Part shown: one piece after another, positions 7,096 through 15,453 of the stretch
How positions within the stretch are numbered: the stretch's first letter is position 1
Layout of the letters: each line of letters opens with the position of its first letter
NCBI GenBank assembly: GCA_040902845.1
Contig: JBBDWM010000023.1
Span: 1-64,000 of the forward strand
Length of the DNA: 64,000 nucleotides
Source: JALYNX01 sp040902845
GTDB lineage: Bacteria; Actinomycetota; Acidimicrobiia; Spongiisociales; ZC4RG35
Direction of reading: 5' to 3'
Notes under the pieces: generated by a model
The model's input: the letters and a program-made list of their open reading frames with translations, nothing else
Databases searched by the model: none
Told to the model about the DNA's origin: nothing
Made by a program: the position numbers and the translations under genes

Positions 7096-8036
7096 TATCG
7101 GTTGATGAACGAGTCGTTGATCTGGATCGCAGCCGGTCCGAGAAGCACGATGAACAGGGCCGGGAAGATACAGAACACCAGTGGGAACACGAGCTTCACC
7201 GGAGCGGCGAATGCCTTCTCCTGGGCCCGCTGACGACGCTTCACCCGCATTTCGTCGGCCTGGACCCGAAGCACCCGGGCGATGGTGACACCAAACGCCT
7301 CAGCCTGGATCATGGCCAACATGAACGATCTCAGCTCATCGAGGTCGGTGCGGCCCATGAGATGGCGCATCGCGTCACGCCGGCTCACTCCGACCCTCGT
7401 CTCCTGGAGCATCCGGAAGAATTCCTCGGACAACGGCCCGGGGACTGTTGCCACCACCCGGGACAGCGCGGAATCGAAACCGAGACCGGCCTCCACCGAG
7501 ATCACAAGCAGGTCGAGAACGTCGGGCAGGGCCCGCAGCATGGTGTGGGCCCGCTCGTCGATCTTGCGCTGCAGCCAGGCGTCGGGCCCGAAGAATCCGA
7601 GAACGATCGGCATGATGAACAGGAAGGTCCGCTGCAAGCCGTCGCTTCCGTAGTCGACCAGGAAGAAGGCGCCCAGGAGGCCCACGGAAGTGGTCAGGAG
7701 CTTGATGACGATGAACGAGGGGGCATCCAGGTTTCCGGGATTGCCTGCCAACAACAATCCGTGCTGCTTCTTCTCCAGATAGCCGACCGGAGTGAACCGT
7801 CTCAGGAAGTTGGAGATCTTGAGCACGATCGGGCCGATCGTGCGCTGGGCCAACGGCTTGGCGAGCTGATCGTCACGGATGACACCAGAGGTGGTGCGGC
7901 CGTAGAGGGCAAGACGGTTGCTCATGTCCTCACGGGCCCGGGTGACGCCGAGACCGACCCAGACCAGGACGAAGAAGATCAGTGCTCCTACGGTCAGCAC
8001 GGCCAGCAGTTGTCCGTCGAGTTCGAGGATATTCAT
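7095..8036 (-). CDS. tadC: Tad pilus inner-membrane platform protein TadC
   Basis: A 313-residue type II secretion F-domain protein of the TadC class. An N-terminal helix (about 8-30) is followed by a cytoplasmic region, a pair of helices near 105-150, the T2SF domain with LRALPDVLDLLVISVEAGLGFDSAL (about 170-195), and a C-terminal helix (PLVFCIFPALFIVLLGPAAI). With TadB it forms the platform on which the TadA ATPase drives pilin assembly. It overlaps the upstream vWA-TadB gene by four bases (ATGA at 8036-8033) and the downstream membrane protein gene by one base. Confidence 0.92.
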   Translation of the reverse strand: MNILELDGQLLAVLTVGALIFFVLVWVGLGVTRAREDMSNRLALYGRTTSGVIRDDQLAKPLAQRTIGPIVLKISNFLRRFTPVGYLEKKQHGLLLAGNPGNLDAPSFIVIKLLTTSVGLLGAFFLVDYGSDGLQRTFLFIMPIVLGFFGPDAWLQRKIDERAHTMLRALPDVLDLLVISVEAGLGFDSALSRVVATVPGPLSEEFFRMLQETRVGVSRRDAMRHLMGRTDLDELRSFMLAMIQAEAFGVTIARVLRVQADEMRVKRRQRAQEKAFAAPVKLVFPLVFCIFPALFIVLLGPAAIQINDSFINR

Positions 8037-9985
8037 ACTTCGATGTCCACGATCTTCTTGAGCCAGAAGATGCCGGCGGCCATCAAGAGCAATCCGGCCA
8101 CGATGGCGATCTTTCCACCCCCAGAGTCGATCAACGGCATCAGATACTCACGGTTGGTGAACCAGAGGAAGATGGCAAGAGCGAAGGGAAGGGATCCGAG
8201 GACGACGGCCGAGATCCGGCCTTCTGCGGTCAGGGCCTTAATCTCACCCTTCAGACGGTTTCGGGAGAGCATGGTGTCGGCCACGGTCTGGAGGACCTCG
8301 GCCAGGTTTCCACCGACTTCACGTTGAATCTCGATGGCCATGGTGGCCCATTCGAAGTCCTGGGATTGGGTCCTCTCGGCGATCCCGGCGAGGGTGTCAG
8401 GAACGGTTCGCCCCAATCGGGATTCGGTGACGGCTCGGCTGAACTCGCGTGATGTCGGCTCCGGGGCCTCGGCCGCCACTGCCTCGATTGCCTGGAGCAG
8501 CGAGTAGCCGGCTCGCAGCGAGGTCGAGAGCAGGGTGAGGGTATCCGGAAGCTGCTTCTCGAACCTCCTCTTCTCACGACCACCGGCATACCTGATCATG
8601 AAGATGAAGAGGAGAAGCAGGATGCCGAACACGACCAGTCCGGTGATCGCGCCTCTGAAGATGGCGAGGAACACGCCGGCGACGGCCGAGATGCCGAACA
8701 TCGAAAGAATCGCCTCGCCGGGTGTCATCGGTATGTTGGCCTGCTCCAGGGCGGCGTTGACCCCTGAGAGCATTCCACGCCTCCTGACCTCTTCCTCGGC
8801 CGCCTGGCTGAAACGGTTGAGGATCGGGATCCTCTGGAGGAAAGGCGTCTTCTCCTCCTCCACGGCGCGGCCGCGCCGCCCGTAGGCCTGGAGTCGCTTG
8901 GCGAAACGACCCCCTCCCTCGTCCTCGTCACGTCCGAACAGGATGATCAGGAACAGGAACAGGGTGAGGCCGAGGCCGACGGAGCCGATCAGCTTGAGAG
9001 AGCTCGAAGGCAGCGGAAGATCGTTCTCCACCTTGATGGTGCTCGGTGGCACAGTGGTTGGCGTTGTCGTAGGAGTCGACGAGGTAGTCGTGGCATATCC
9101 GGAAACCGGGAACACCACGGTGGAAGCCAGGCCACCCGGATAGGTGGTGGCGAATTCGGCGTCACCAGGAGTCGTGACAGGTGAGACAAACCGGCTCACC
9201 AGCGTGTTGCTGATCTCCCGGCCGATGTCGCCGTAGAGAGAAGACAACTCCTCGGGGTTGGGTGTGGAAAGGAACAGTCCGCCTCCCGCCAAGGCAATCG
9301 ACTCGACCGCGTCGGGGTTGAAATCCGGTGACTCAAGTGCGATTGCGAAGACACGGGCGTCACTCGCGGTGACAGCGGCCAGAGCTTCATCCTGAGTCGC
9401 GGTGGATCTTGTGTCCTCACCGTCACTCATGAGGATCATGTTGGGGATCAACGTGTCGGCCGACGCGTTGTCGAACAGGCTGAGTCCCAGGATCACCCCG
9501 TCATAGAGGGCGGTCTCCCCGTCGGCGACTAAAGCGTCGATACGGTTGTTGAGGTCGGTTGCGTTGGTGGTGAAACCGGTCTGAACCACCGCCGTGTCGG
9601 AGAACGTGACCAGGGCGATCGAGTCTTCAGGTCGTTTCTGGGAAACGAAGCTCTTGGCGGCCGCCTTGGCAGCTTCGATCGGAGCCCCCTGCATCGACCC
9701 CGAAGTGTCGATGACCAGAACCACACCCACCGGGACACTCGACTCGCCAAGAAGCACCGTCTCGAGACCGGTAACGGGTTGTCCGTTGACCGTCACCGCC
9801 AACTGGGTGGGGTCCGGCACTTCCGTGAGGTTCCGGAACTCCACGACCATCAGGACCTGGCCCCCCTCGGCGTACCGGGATCCGTTGATGTCGGTGATCT
9901 CCATCTCGGGTGGGGCCGTCTGTGCAGAGACAGCGGTGCTCAGCCCAAGAACGAGGGCGACAACCAGCAGAAGAAGTCGTCTCAC
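8033..9985 (-). CDS. tadB: Fusion of a secreted von Willebrand A domain to TadB
   Basis: One 650-residue frame joins two modules. Residues 1-22 are a signal peptide. Residues 23-300 include a von Willebrand A domain with an intact MIDAS (D93-T-S-G-S-M98, later SDGEDTRS), so it should bind a divalent metal outside the membrane. A Ser/Thr/Pro linker (about 298-325) leads to a membrane helix (about 333-350). The rest is a TadB-type T2SF domain, with LPDTLTLLSTSLRAGYSLLQAIEAVA and further helices. TadB is normally a stand-alone platform protein; the frame here is continuous and shows no sign of an assembly join. The vWA part may contact the growing pilus or a surface. It is coupled to tadA and tadC by ATGA/GTGA-type overlaps. 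Confidence 0.92.
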   Translation of the reverse strand: MRRLLLLVVALVLGLSTAVSAQTAPPEMEITDINGSRYAEGGQVLMVVEFRNLTEVPDPTQLAVTVNGQPVTGLETVLLGESSVPVGVVLVIDTSGSMQGAPIEAAKAAAKSFVSQKRPEDSIALVTFSDTAVVQTGFTTNATDLNNRIDALVADGETALYDGVILGLSLFDNASADTLIPNMILMSDGEDTRSTATQDEALAAVTASDARVFAIALESPDFNPDAVESIALAGGGLFLSTPNPEELSSLYGDIGREISNTLVSRFVSPVTTPGDAEFATTYPGGLASTVVFPVSGYATTTSSTPTTTPTTVPPSTIKVENDLPLPSSSLKLIGSVGLGLTLFLFLIILFGRDEDEGGGRFAKRLQAYGRRGRAVEEEKTPFLQRIPILNRFSQAAEEEVRRRGMLSGVNAALEQANIPMTPGEAILSMFGISAVAGVFLAIFRGAITGLVVFGILLLLFIFMIRYAGGREKRRFEKQLPDTLTLLSTSLRAGYSLLQAIEAVAAEAPEPTSREFSRAVTESRLGRTVPDTLAGIAERTQSQDFEWATMAIEIQREVGGNLAEVLQTVADTMLSRNRLKGEIKALTAEGRISAVVLGSLPFALAIFLWFTNREYLMPLIDSGGGKIAIVAGLLLMAAGIFWLKKIVDIEV

Positions 9986-11343
9986 CCACGACTCCTGGCG
10001 AACGGCTCGGGGTCGAACAGGTCGGCGGGAAGCCGGATGCCCTGGTTCGCGAGATCCTCGGAGAACGTGGGGCGGATACCGGTGGCCTTGAGACGGCCCT
10101 TGTAGACCCCGTCCTCGTCGACGCCCATGCCGAAGTCGAACAGGAAGATGTCCTGGAGGGTGATGATCTCACCTTCCATGCCTTCCACTTCGGTGACATG
10201 GGTCACCCGGCGGGTTCCGTCCTTGAGTCGGGACACGTGAATGATGAGGTCGACCGCGGACGCGATCTGCTCCCGGATGGCCCGCATCGGAAGGTCGAAA
10301 CCGGCCATCAGCACCATCGTCTCGATACGAGACAGGGTGTCGCGTGGGGCGTTGGAGTGGACGGTGGTCAGCGAGCCGTCATGACCGGTGTTCATGGCCT
10401 GGAGCATGTCAAGAGCCTCGGCGCCACGAACCTCACCAACGACGATGCGGTCGGGACGCATACGCAAGGTGTTTCGGACCAGGTCACGGATGCCGACGGC
10501 GCCCTTGCCCTCGATGTTGGCTGGGCGAGACTCCAGGGTCAGCACATGCTCCTGGTGGAGCTGGAGCTCGGCGGCATCCTCGACCGTGACGATCCGCTCG
10601 TCACCGGGGATGTAGGAGGACATCACGTTCAGGGTCGTGGTCTTGCCCGAACCGGTACCACCTGAGATCAGGATGTTGAGCCGACCGCGGACGCAGGCAC
10701 GGGCGAAGTCCGCCACGCGCTGGGTGATGGTCCCGAAGTTGATCAGGTCGGCTTCCTGATAGGGGTCGACCGCGAACTTACGAATCGTCAGGAACGGCCC
10801 GCCGATTGCCAGCGGATGGATCACCGCGTTGACACGGGAGCCGTCGGGGAGACGGGCGTCGACCATGGGGGTGGCTTCGTCGACACGACGACCGATCTGA
10901 CCGACGATCTTGTCGATGATCCTGCGAAGGTGGACCTCGTCGACGAACTTCACATCCGAGAGTTGGATGCGACCCAGTTTCTCGTAATAGATATCGAAGG
11001 GCCCGTTGGCCATGACTTCGGTGATGTCCGGGTCGTTGAGCAACGGGTCGATGGGACCGTAACCCAGCACATCGGACGCGATCTCGTTGAGCAGGGCACG
11101 GCGATCGGCTGAGGTGAGGGGAAGCCCCTGCTCCTGGTCGACGGCCCACTCCAGCATCTCCAGCACGCGAAGCCGAAGCTCAGCGTCCGACATTTGCCTG
11201 TCATAGAGCGTCGGGCCCAATTCCTCGACGACCTTGAAATGGAGACGACCCCTGAGCTCGCTCATGGCGTCGGAGCGGTTGACTCCGACGTCGGCAGTCT
11301 CGCTCTGCCTGGCAGCTGCAACTCTTTCAGATAAAGATGGCAC
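9982..11343 (-). CDS. tadA: Tad/Flp pilus assembly ATPase TadA (CpaF)
   Basis: The 453-residue secretion ATPase of the GspE/VirB11 superfamily powers Flp pilus assembly. An N-terminal helical domain is followed by the CpaF core. The Walker A motif is ISGGTGSGKTTTLN, the Asp/Glu box is near RIVTVEDAAELQL, and Walker B with the His box is RIVVGEVRGAEALDMLQ and GHDGSLTTVHSN. It belongs to the cpaB-tadZ-tadA-tadB-tadC run, starts 17 bases after the tadZ stop, and overlaps the next gene by four bases. The length fits the actinobacterial CpaF class. Confidence 0.95.
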   Translation of the reverse strand: MPSLSERVAAARQSETADVGVNRSDAMSELRGRLHFKVVEELGPTLYDRQMSDAELRLRVLEMLEWAVDQEQGLPLTSADRRALLNEIASDVLGYGPIDPLLNDPDITEVMANGPFDIYYEKLGRIQLSDVKFVDEVHLRRIIDKIVGQIGRRVDEATPMVDARLPDGSRVNAVIHPLAIGGPFLTIRKFAVDPYQEADLINFGTITQRVADFARACVRGRLNILISGGTGSGKTTTLNVMSSYIPGDERIVTVEDAAELQLHQEHVLTLESRPANIEGKGAVGIRDLVRNTLRMRPDRIVVGEVRGAEALDMLQAMNTGHDGSLTTVHSNAPRDTLSRIETMVLMAGFDLPMRAIREQIASAVDLIIHVSRLKDGTRRVTHVTEVEGMEGEIITLQDIFLFDFGMGVDEDGVYKGRLKATGIRPTFSEDLANQGIRLPADLFDPEPFARSRG

Positions 11344-11360
11344 GGCTCACAACCTTCCCA

Positions 11361-12545
11361 CTACTTACGCCCGAAGAGCCCGGCTTTTTGCGAGCTCTCG
11401 GGGATCTTCCCCGCAATCAAGGCAGCGACACTCTCGAAACCCTTGGCGACCTTGCCCTTGGGGTCGGTCTCCACCACCGGGCGCCCCTCGTTGACCGAGT
11501 TGGGAACGGCGGCGTCTGAAGGGACGGCGGCTGCGATCTCCATCTTCAGAGCACCCTCGATCTCCTTGTTGTCGAGACGGGCCTTGGAGTTGCTGCGGTT
11601 CATGACGAGTTTCACGTTGCTCGTGGAGAACTTGAGGAGACGAAGGGTCTCCAGGGCGAGCTTGGCGTTCTTGACCGAGGGGAGGTCCATGTCCACGATC
11701 ATCAGAACCTGGTCTGCCTTCTCGATGAGTGACAGGATCAACTCGTCGAGCATCGAGGCGGTGTCCACCACGATGTAGTCGTAGGTCTCCTGGAGGACGT
11801 CGAGCATCTGCATCAGACCGGCCGTGGTGATGTCGTCGGCAAATGCCGGCTCCAACGGTGCAGCGAGAACCTTGAGCCCACTGGGGTGCTCGGTGAGCAA
11901 CGAGTCGAGCATCTCGGAATCAAGCTGATGCAGTTCGTGAGCTGCGTTCACCATGGTGAAACGCGGCTCGAGCTGGAGCAGGAGACAGACGTCGCCGAAC
12001 TGGAGGTCTGCGTCGACCAGCACGACCTTCTTGTCGGCCAGCCGGTTGAGAAGGAGCGCCACATTGGTGGCCATGACGGTCTTGCCGCTCCCCCCCTTGG
12101 CGGAGGTGACAGTGATGAGCTTGCCTCGCTCGGTCCGATCCGAGTCATGGGAGACCCGGGCGGCCACGTTGCGTCGCTTGAGGACGTCGTGGGCGAACTG
12201 CTCGATCGCCGCCTCGATCTTGGTCTCGTCCAGCGGGGACTCGATCACGTCCGAGACACCGGCACGCATCGCGTACCGAAGGAGGTCGGCGGTGACCGAT
12301 TCGGCCACCATCATCAAGACAAGGACCGGATCCTGGTTGTGCAGGCTCCGCACCTGCTCCATGGACTCCTCGTTGCTGTACGAGGGCCCGAGCAGGAGCA
12401 TCCGAAGCTCACCCGACTCGATCGTCTGACTCGCCTCCTCGATGGAGCGTGCCACCGGGAGCCGGCCTTCGAACAGCTCTTTGGCCGCCGAGACGAAATC
12501 GTCGTCCTTGTCGACCACCAATAGGTTGTGCTCAGCCAATGACAT
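11361..12545 (-). CDS. tadZ: Pilus localisation protein TadZ/CpaE (MinD-like ATPase)
   Basis: The 394-residue product has an N-terminal receiver-like domain (about 1-120; LLVVDKDDDFVSAAKELF) that lacks a clear phosphorylation site. A ParA/MinD ATPase domain follows, with the deviant Walker A SAKGGSGKTVMATNVALLL, then VDADLQFGDV and the Walker B-like YDYIVVDTAS. TadZ/CpaE proteins position Tad pilus machinery at the cell pole (known for the family). It lies between cpaB and tadA, which supports the assignment. Confidence 0.93.
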   Translation of the reverse strand: MSLAEHNLLVVDKDDDFVSAAKELFEGRLPVARSIEEASQTIESGELRMLLLGPSYSNEESMEQVRSLHNQDPVLVLMMVAESVTADLLRYAMRAGVSDVIESPLDETKIEAAIEQFAHDVLKRRNVAARVSHDSDRTERGKLITVTSAKGGSGKTVMATNVALLLNRLADKKVVLVDADLQFGDVCLLLQLEPRFTMVNAAHELHQLDSEMLDSLLTEHPSGLKVLAAPLEPAFADDITTAGLMQMLDVLQETYDYIVVDTASMLDELILSLIEKADQVLMIVDMDLPSVKNAKLALETLRLLKFSTSNVKLVMNRSNSKARLDNKEIEGALKMEIAAAVPSDAAVPNSVNEGRPVVETDPKGKVAKGFESVAALIAGKIPESSQKAGLFGRK

Positions 12546-12567
12546 GGTCGAACCTCTTACTCAAAAC

Positions 12568-13488
12568 CTATCCGAAAATGTTGTCCGCCAGATTGCCGCC
12601 GAACAAGTTGAGGATGGTCACACCCGGAGTCTCAACCTCGACGAAGTCTTCTGGAACGAGGGTCATCCACATCGAGCCATTCTCGAAGGCATAAGCGATC
12701 CGCTCAGCCTGTTCGGGAGTGACTTCGAGGGTGAAGAGGGTCTCGTTACCAGTGTCCTCCTCCGGGGTCGTGGTGGCGGTCTCGCCTTCGACCGGGGCCA
12801 CCGGCTCGGCTTCCACCGTGTCCGGGGCGTTCTCGTCGGCTCGGATGTCACGACCCGTCGCCAGAACCGGGATCCCTTGGAGGACGTACCTGGTAAAGGT
12901 GACAACCGCGACTGTTTCCTCGACAGGGGCGCCTTCAACAGGCGGCACAGTCGGGGTCGTGGCGATACCTTGCAACTCCTCAGGAAGCAGATTCTCGGGT
13001 ATGTCCAGGGTGATTATCAGGTTGACCCGATCACCCGGGTTGACGAACCCGTTGACCCCGCGGACGTTGTCCGTTGAGATCGCGATGGCTTGCTTCCCGT
13101 TGGGGATCTGCTCGGCAAGAGGGACGACGTCGATGGTGATCGCAGTCCATTGCGCCTCGACCAGGACCGAGTTGGACGAGATCGGCCCTGCCGTCACCTT
13201 GCCGCCCAAAACTGTTCTGAGTTGCTCATCGGTGGTGATGGCGCCCTCAGGCAGGTCTTCCTTTTCTTCGGTGCCCTTTGCGATGAGCCGGCCACCAGAG
13301 TTGAAGTCCGACAAGAGGATTGCCCCGTCGGTCCCTTCGTTGATGGGGTCGACGGCGCGGAAAACCGTGACCTCCTCCTGGCCCGCTTCGATTTCGTTCT
13401 CTATGCCCTGCAAGTAGTTCCAGACCGCCCAAGCGGCGAGCCCGGCCAAGATCAAGGCCACAAGCAGAACGATGGCTCTCCTACCCAT
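12568..13488 (-). CDS. cpaB: Flp pilus assembly protein CpaB (RcpC)
   Basis: The 306-residue product has one N-terminal membrane helix (IVLLVALILAGLAAWAVWNYL), an SAF domain (about 40-110), and an RcpC-type domain with AIAISTDNVRGVNGFVNPGDRVNLIITLD. An acidic Thr/Glu-rich linker follows (about 225-250). CpaB proteins sit at the cell wall or outer face and help pilus passage. It is the first gene of the tad run. The 285 bases upstream (13489-13773) contain no gene; I see no clear -35/-10 pair there, though the tad promoter should lie in this stretch. Confidence 0.9.
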   Translation of the reverse strand: MGRRAIVLLVALILAGLAAWAVWNYLQGIENEIEAGQEEVTVFRAVDPINEGTDGAILLSDFNSGGRLIAKGTEEKEDLPEGAITTDEQLRTVLGGKVTAGPISSNSVLVEAQWTAITIDVVPLAEQIPNGKQAIAISTDNVRGVNGFVNPGDRVNLIITLDIPENLLPEELQGIATTPTVPPVEGAPVEETVAVVTFTRYVLQGIPVLATGRDIRADENAPDTVEAEPVAPVEGETATTTPEEDTGNETLFTLEVTPEQAERIAYAFENGSMWMTLVPEDFVEVETPGVTILNLFGGNLADNIFG

Positions 13489-13773
13489 TGAGTCCCCTTC
13501 GTTTGTCCCCTCGGTTGGGCGCTGACCCGTCGCCGGCGCATACCGCTTGGCATGCTACCGGTCGGGGCGCGCCCTCCCAGTGTTTCAAGTCCAATTCCAC
13601 AAGATTGATTCGGACCGTATGGAGCAAGTCTTGAGACTTTCCCCAGAACCTCCATAGTTCGGTCGTCTCATATCGTGGCCGGGTGGCAAGTGCGTGACTA
13701 GCTCACACCCGCAATCCGTCACGAAATGACTAGTGCGCACCATTCCCGAACATGTCGACTGAAACACCGGCGG

Positions 13774-15282
13774 TCAACGACGACCGATGCCACGCTCCTT
13801 GAGCTCCTGGAGGATGGCCTCCAATGACGCGTCCACCGGCATCGGAGGTCGCTCGTCGTCGGTCGGCCCGAATTCGCGTTCGAATTCCTTCTGCGGCCGC
13901 CGGCGACTCGGGGCCGGGCCCGGACCTTTCTTCTGCTCCTCGATCTGAGATTCCCGCTCCTGCCAGTCCGGTGAGGCTTGTTTGATGGAGAGCGAGACAC
14001 GACGGCGCTCGTTTTCCTTCTCGGTGATCTTCACCTTGACCGGCTGGCCGATCGAAAGCTCCAGTTCGGGGGACTCGACGCGATGCACCGCGATCTCGGA
14101 CACATGGACCAGGCCCTCGACACCGTCGGCCACCGAGACGAAGGCACCGAACGGCACCGTTTTGGTGACAACGCCGTCTACGACGTCTCCCACTTCGTGC
14201 TCTCGGGCAAACACGTCCCAGGGATCGTCGCTGGTCTGACGGATCGACAGTGAGATTCGCTCCCGGTCCCTGTCGACCTCGAGCACCTTGACCGTGACCT
14301 TGTCGCCCACTTTGACCAATTCGCCGGGATGGTTGACGTGCTGCCAGGAAAGCTCAGAAACGTGAACCAGACCGTCCATGCCGCCCAGGTCGACGAAGGC
14401 GCCGAAATTGACCACGGAGGAGATGACCCCGTCCCTTACCTCCCCTTCGCCGAGGCCGTCGAGAAACGCGTTGCGCTCCTCGGCTTGGGCCTCTTCCAGG
14501 TAGGCGCGTCGGGAGAGGACGACGTTGTTCCGCGGCCGGTCCAACTCGATGACTTTGGCGGTGATCGTCTGGCCGATGAAGGGGTCGAGGTCACGTACCC
14601 GACGCAAGTCGACAAGTGATGCCGGGAGAAAGCCACGGAGACCGATGTCGACGATCAAACCGCCTTTCACCACCTCGATGACGGTTCCCTCGACAGTGCC
14701 TTCCTGATCGGCGATCTGCTGGATCCGACCCCAAGCGCGCTCGTACATGGCGCGTTTCTTGGAGAGGATGAGACGCCCTTCGTCGTCTTCCTTGTTGAGG
14801 ACGACAGCTTCGACCCGATCTCCCACCTTCACCGCGTCGTTGGGATCGACGTTGTTGCGAATGGAGAGTTCCCGGGTCGGGATCAGGCCTTCGGACTTGT
14901 AGCCGATGTCGATCATGGCCCCGTCGCCATCGACGCTGACCACAGTCCCTTCGACGATGTCGCCCTCCTTGAACTCGAGAACGGTGGCCGCTATGGCTCT
15001 CTCGAAATCGTCGCCGATGTCATCGGGGAGATCACTCAGATCGGGGGCAACCAGGGCCTCACGGCCAGAGACAAATGTTGGGGCCGTGACTTCGGTGGTG
15101 ACCACGGACTCCGCCTCGGGCTCCTCGGTGACCGTTTCGGCTGCGACAGGAGCCTCGGGCTCGGGCTCCTCGGTGACCGCTGGGGACTCTATTTCGGGCA
15201 GATCCTCGGCGATCGGGTCGGGCGCCACCGCACTTTCCTCCTCGGTAGTGCTCTCGGGCGCGTTCTCTTGGTCGTTGGGCAT
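13774..15282 (-). CDS. rpsA: 30S ribosomal protein S1
   Basis: A 502-residue S1 protein with an acidic, low-complexity N-terminal extension (1-90, rich in Glu, Pro and Val) and four S1 RNA-binding domains at about 108-177, 195-260, 280-350 and 365-435, each with a GxV and VSEL/VSEI type strand. The C-terminus is charged. I set the start at ATG 15282 (MPNDQE), which has a GGAGGT box at 15295-15300; the frame is open to 15369, but that part is not S1-like and lies in the repeat leader. S1 helps bind mRNA to the ribosome; its role is less clear in a genome with many leaderless mRNAs. It follows polA on the same strand. Confidence 0.93.
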   Translation of the reverse strand: MPNDQENAPESTTEEESAVAPDPIAEDLPEIESPAVTEEPEPEAPVAAETVTEEPEAESVVTTEVTAPTFVSGREALVAPDLSDLPDDIGDDFERAIAATVLEFKEGDIVEGTVVSVDGDGAMIDIGYKSEGLIPTRELSIRNNVDPNDAVKVGDRVEAVVLNKEDDEGRLILSKKRAMYERAWGRIQQIADQEGTVEGTVIEVVKGGLIVDIGLRGFLPASLVDLRRVRDLDPFIGQTITAKVIELDRPRNNVVLSRRAYLEEAQAEERNAFLDGLGEGEVRDGVISSVVNFGAFVDLGGMDGLVHVSELSWQHVNHPGELVKVGDKVTVKVLEVDRDRERISLSIRQTSDDPWDVFAREHEVGDVVDGVVTKTVPFGAFVSVADGVEGLVHVSEIAVHRVESPELELSIGQPVKVKITEKENERRRVSLSIKQASPDWQERESQIEEQKKGPGPAPSRRRPQKEFEREFGPTDDERPPMPVDASLEAILQELKERGIGRR

Positions 15283-15369
15283 ATGTGGGTGGTTACCTCC
15301 GAAAGGAACTCTGCGCGCGCTGGGCCCGCAGGCCCGGCAAGTGTACGCCTGTTGGCCAAAGATGGCCAA

Positions 15370-15447
15370 CCGTTATCCGTTTTCCGTTCACCGTCGGAAG
15401 CCGTCTGACTCGTAAACGGTGAACGCTGAACGGTAAACGGTGAACAG
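15370..15447. repeat. Inverted pair of heptanucleotide arrays, locus 1 (polA-rpsA gap)
   Basis: Four heptamers CCGTTAT, CCGTTTT, CCGTTCA and CCGTCGG (15370-15397) face a five-unit array of the complement (TAAACGG, TGAACGC, TGAACGG, TAAACGG, TGAACAG; 15413-15447). The second array ends six bases from the polA stop codon. The arms can fold into a stem across a 15-base loop. The same architecture recurs at 29303-29366 and 60806-61194. Confidence 0.85.
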
Positions 15448-15453
15448 GAGGTG

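Noticed and set aside
7282..8452. Plus-strand frames opposite the tad genes
   Set aside because: All are complementary to conserved T2SF domains and have no independent motif.
13489..13773. Possible small gene or RNA between rpsA and cpaB
   Set aside because: Only short frames of 60-90 codons that overlap rpsA or lack coding character; no stable hairpin or clear promoter pair could be supported.
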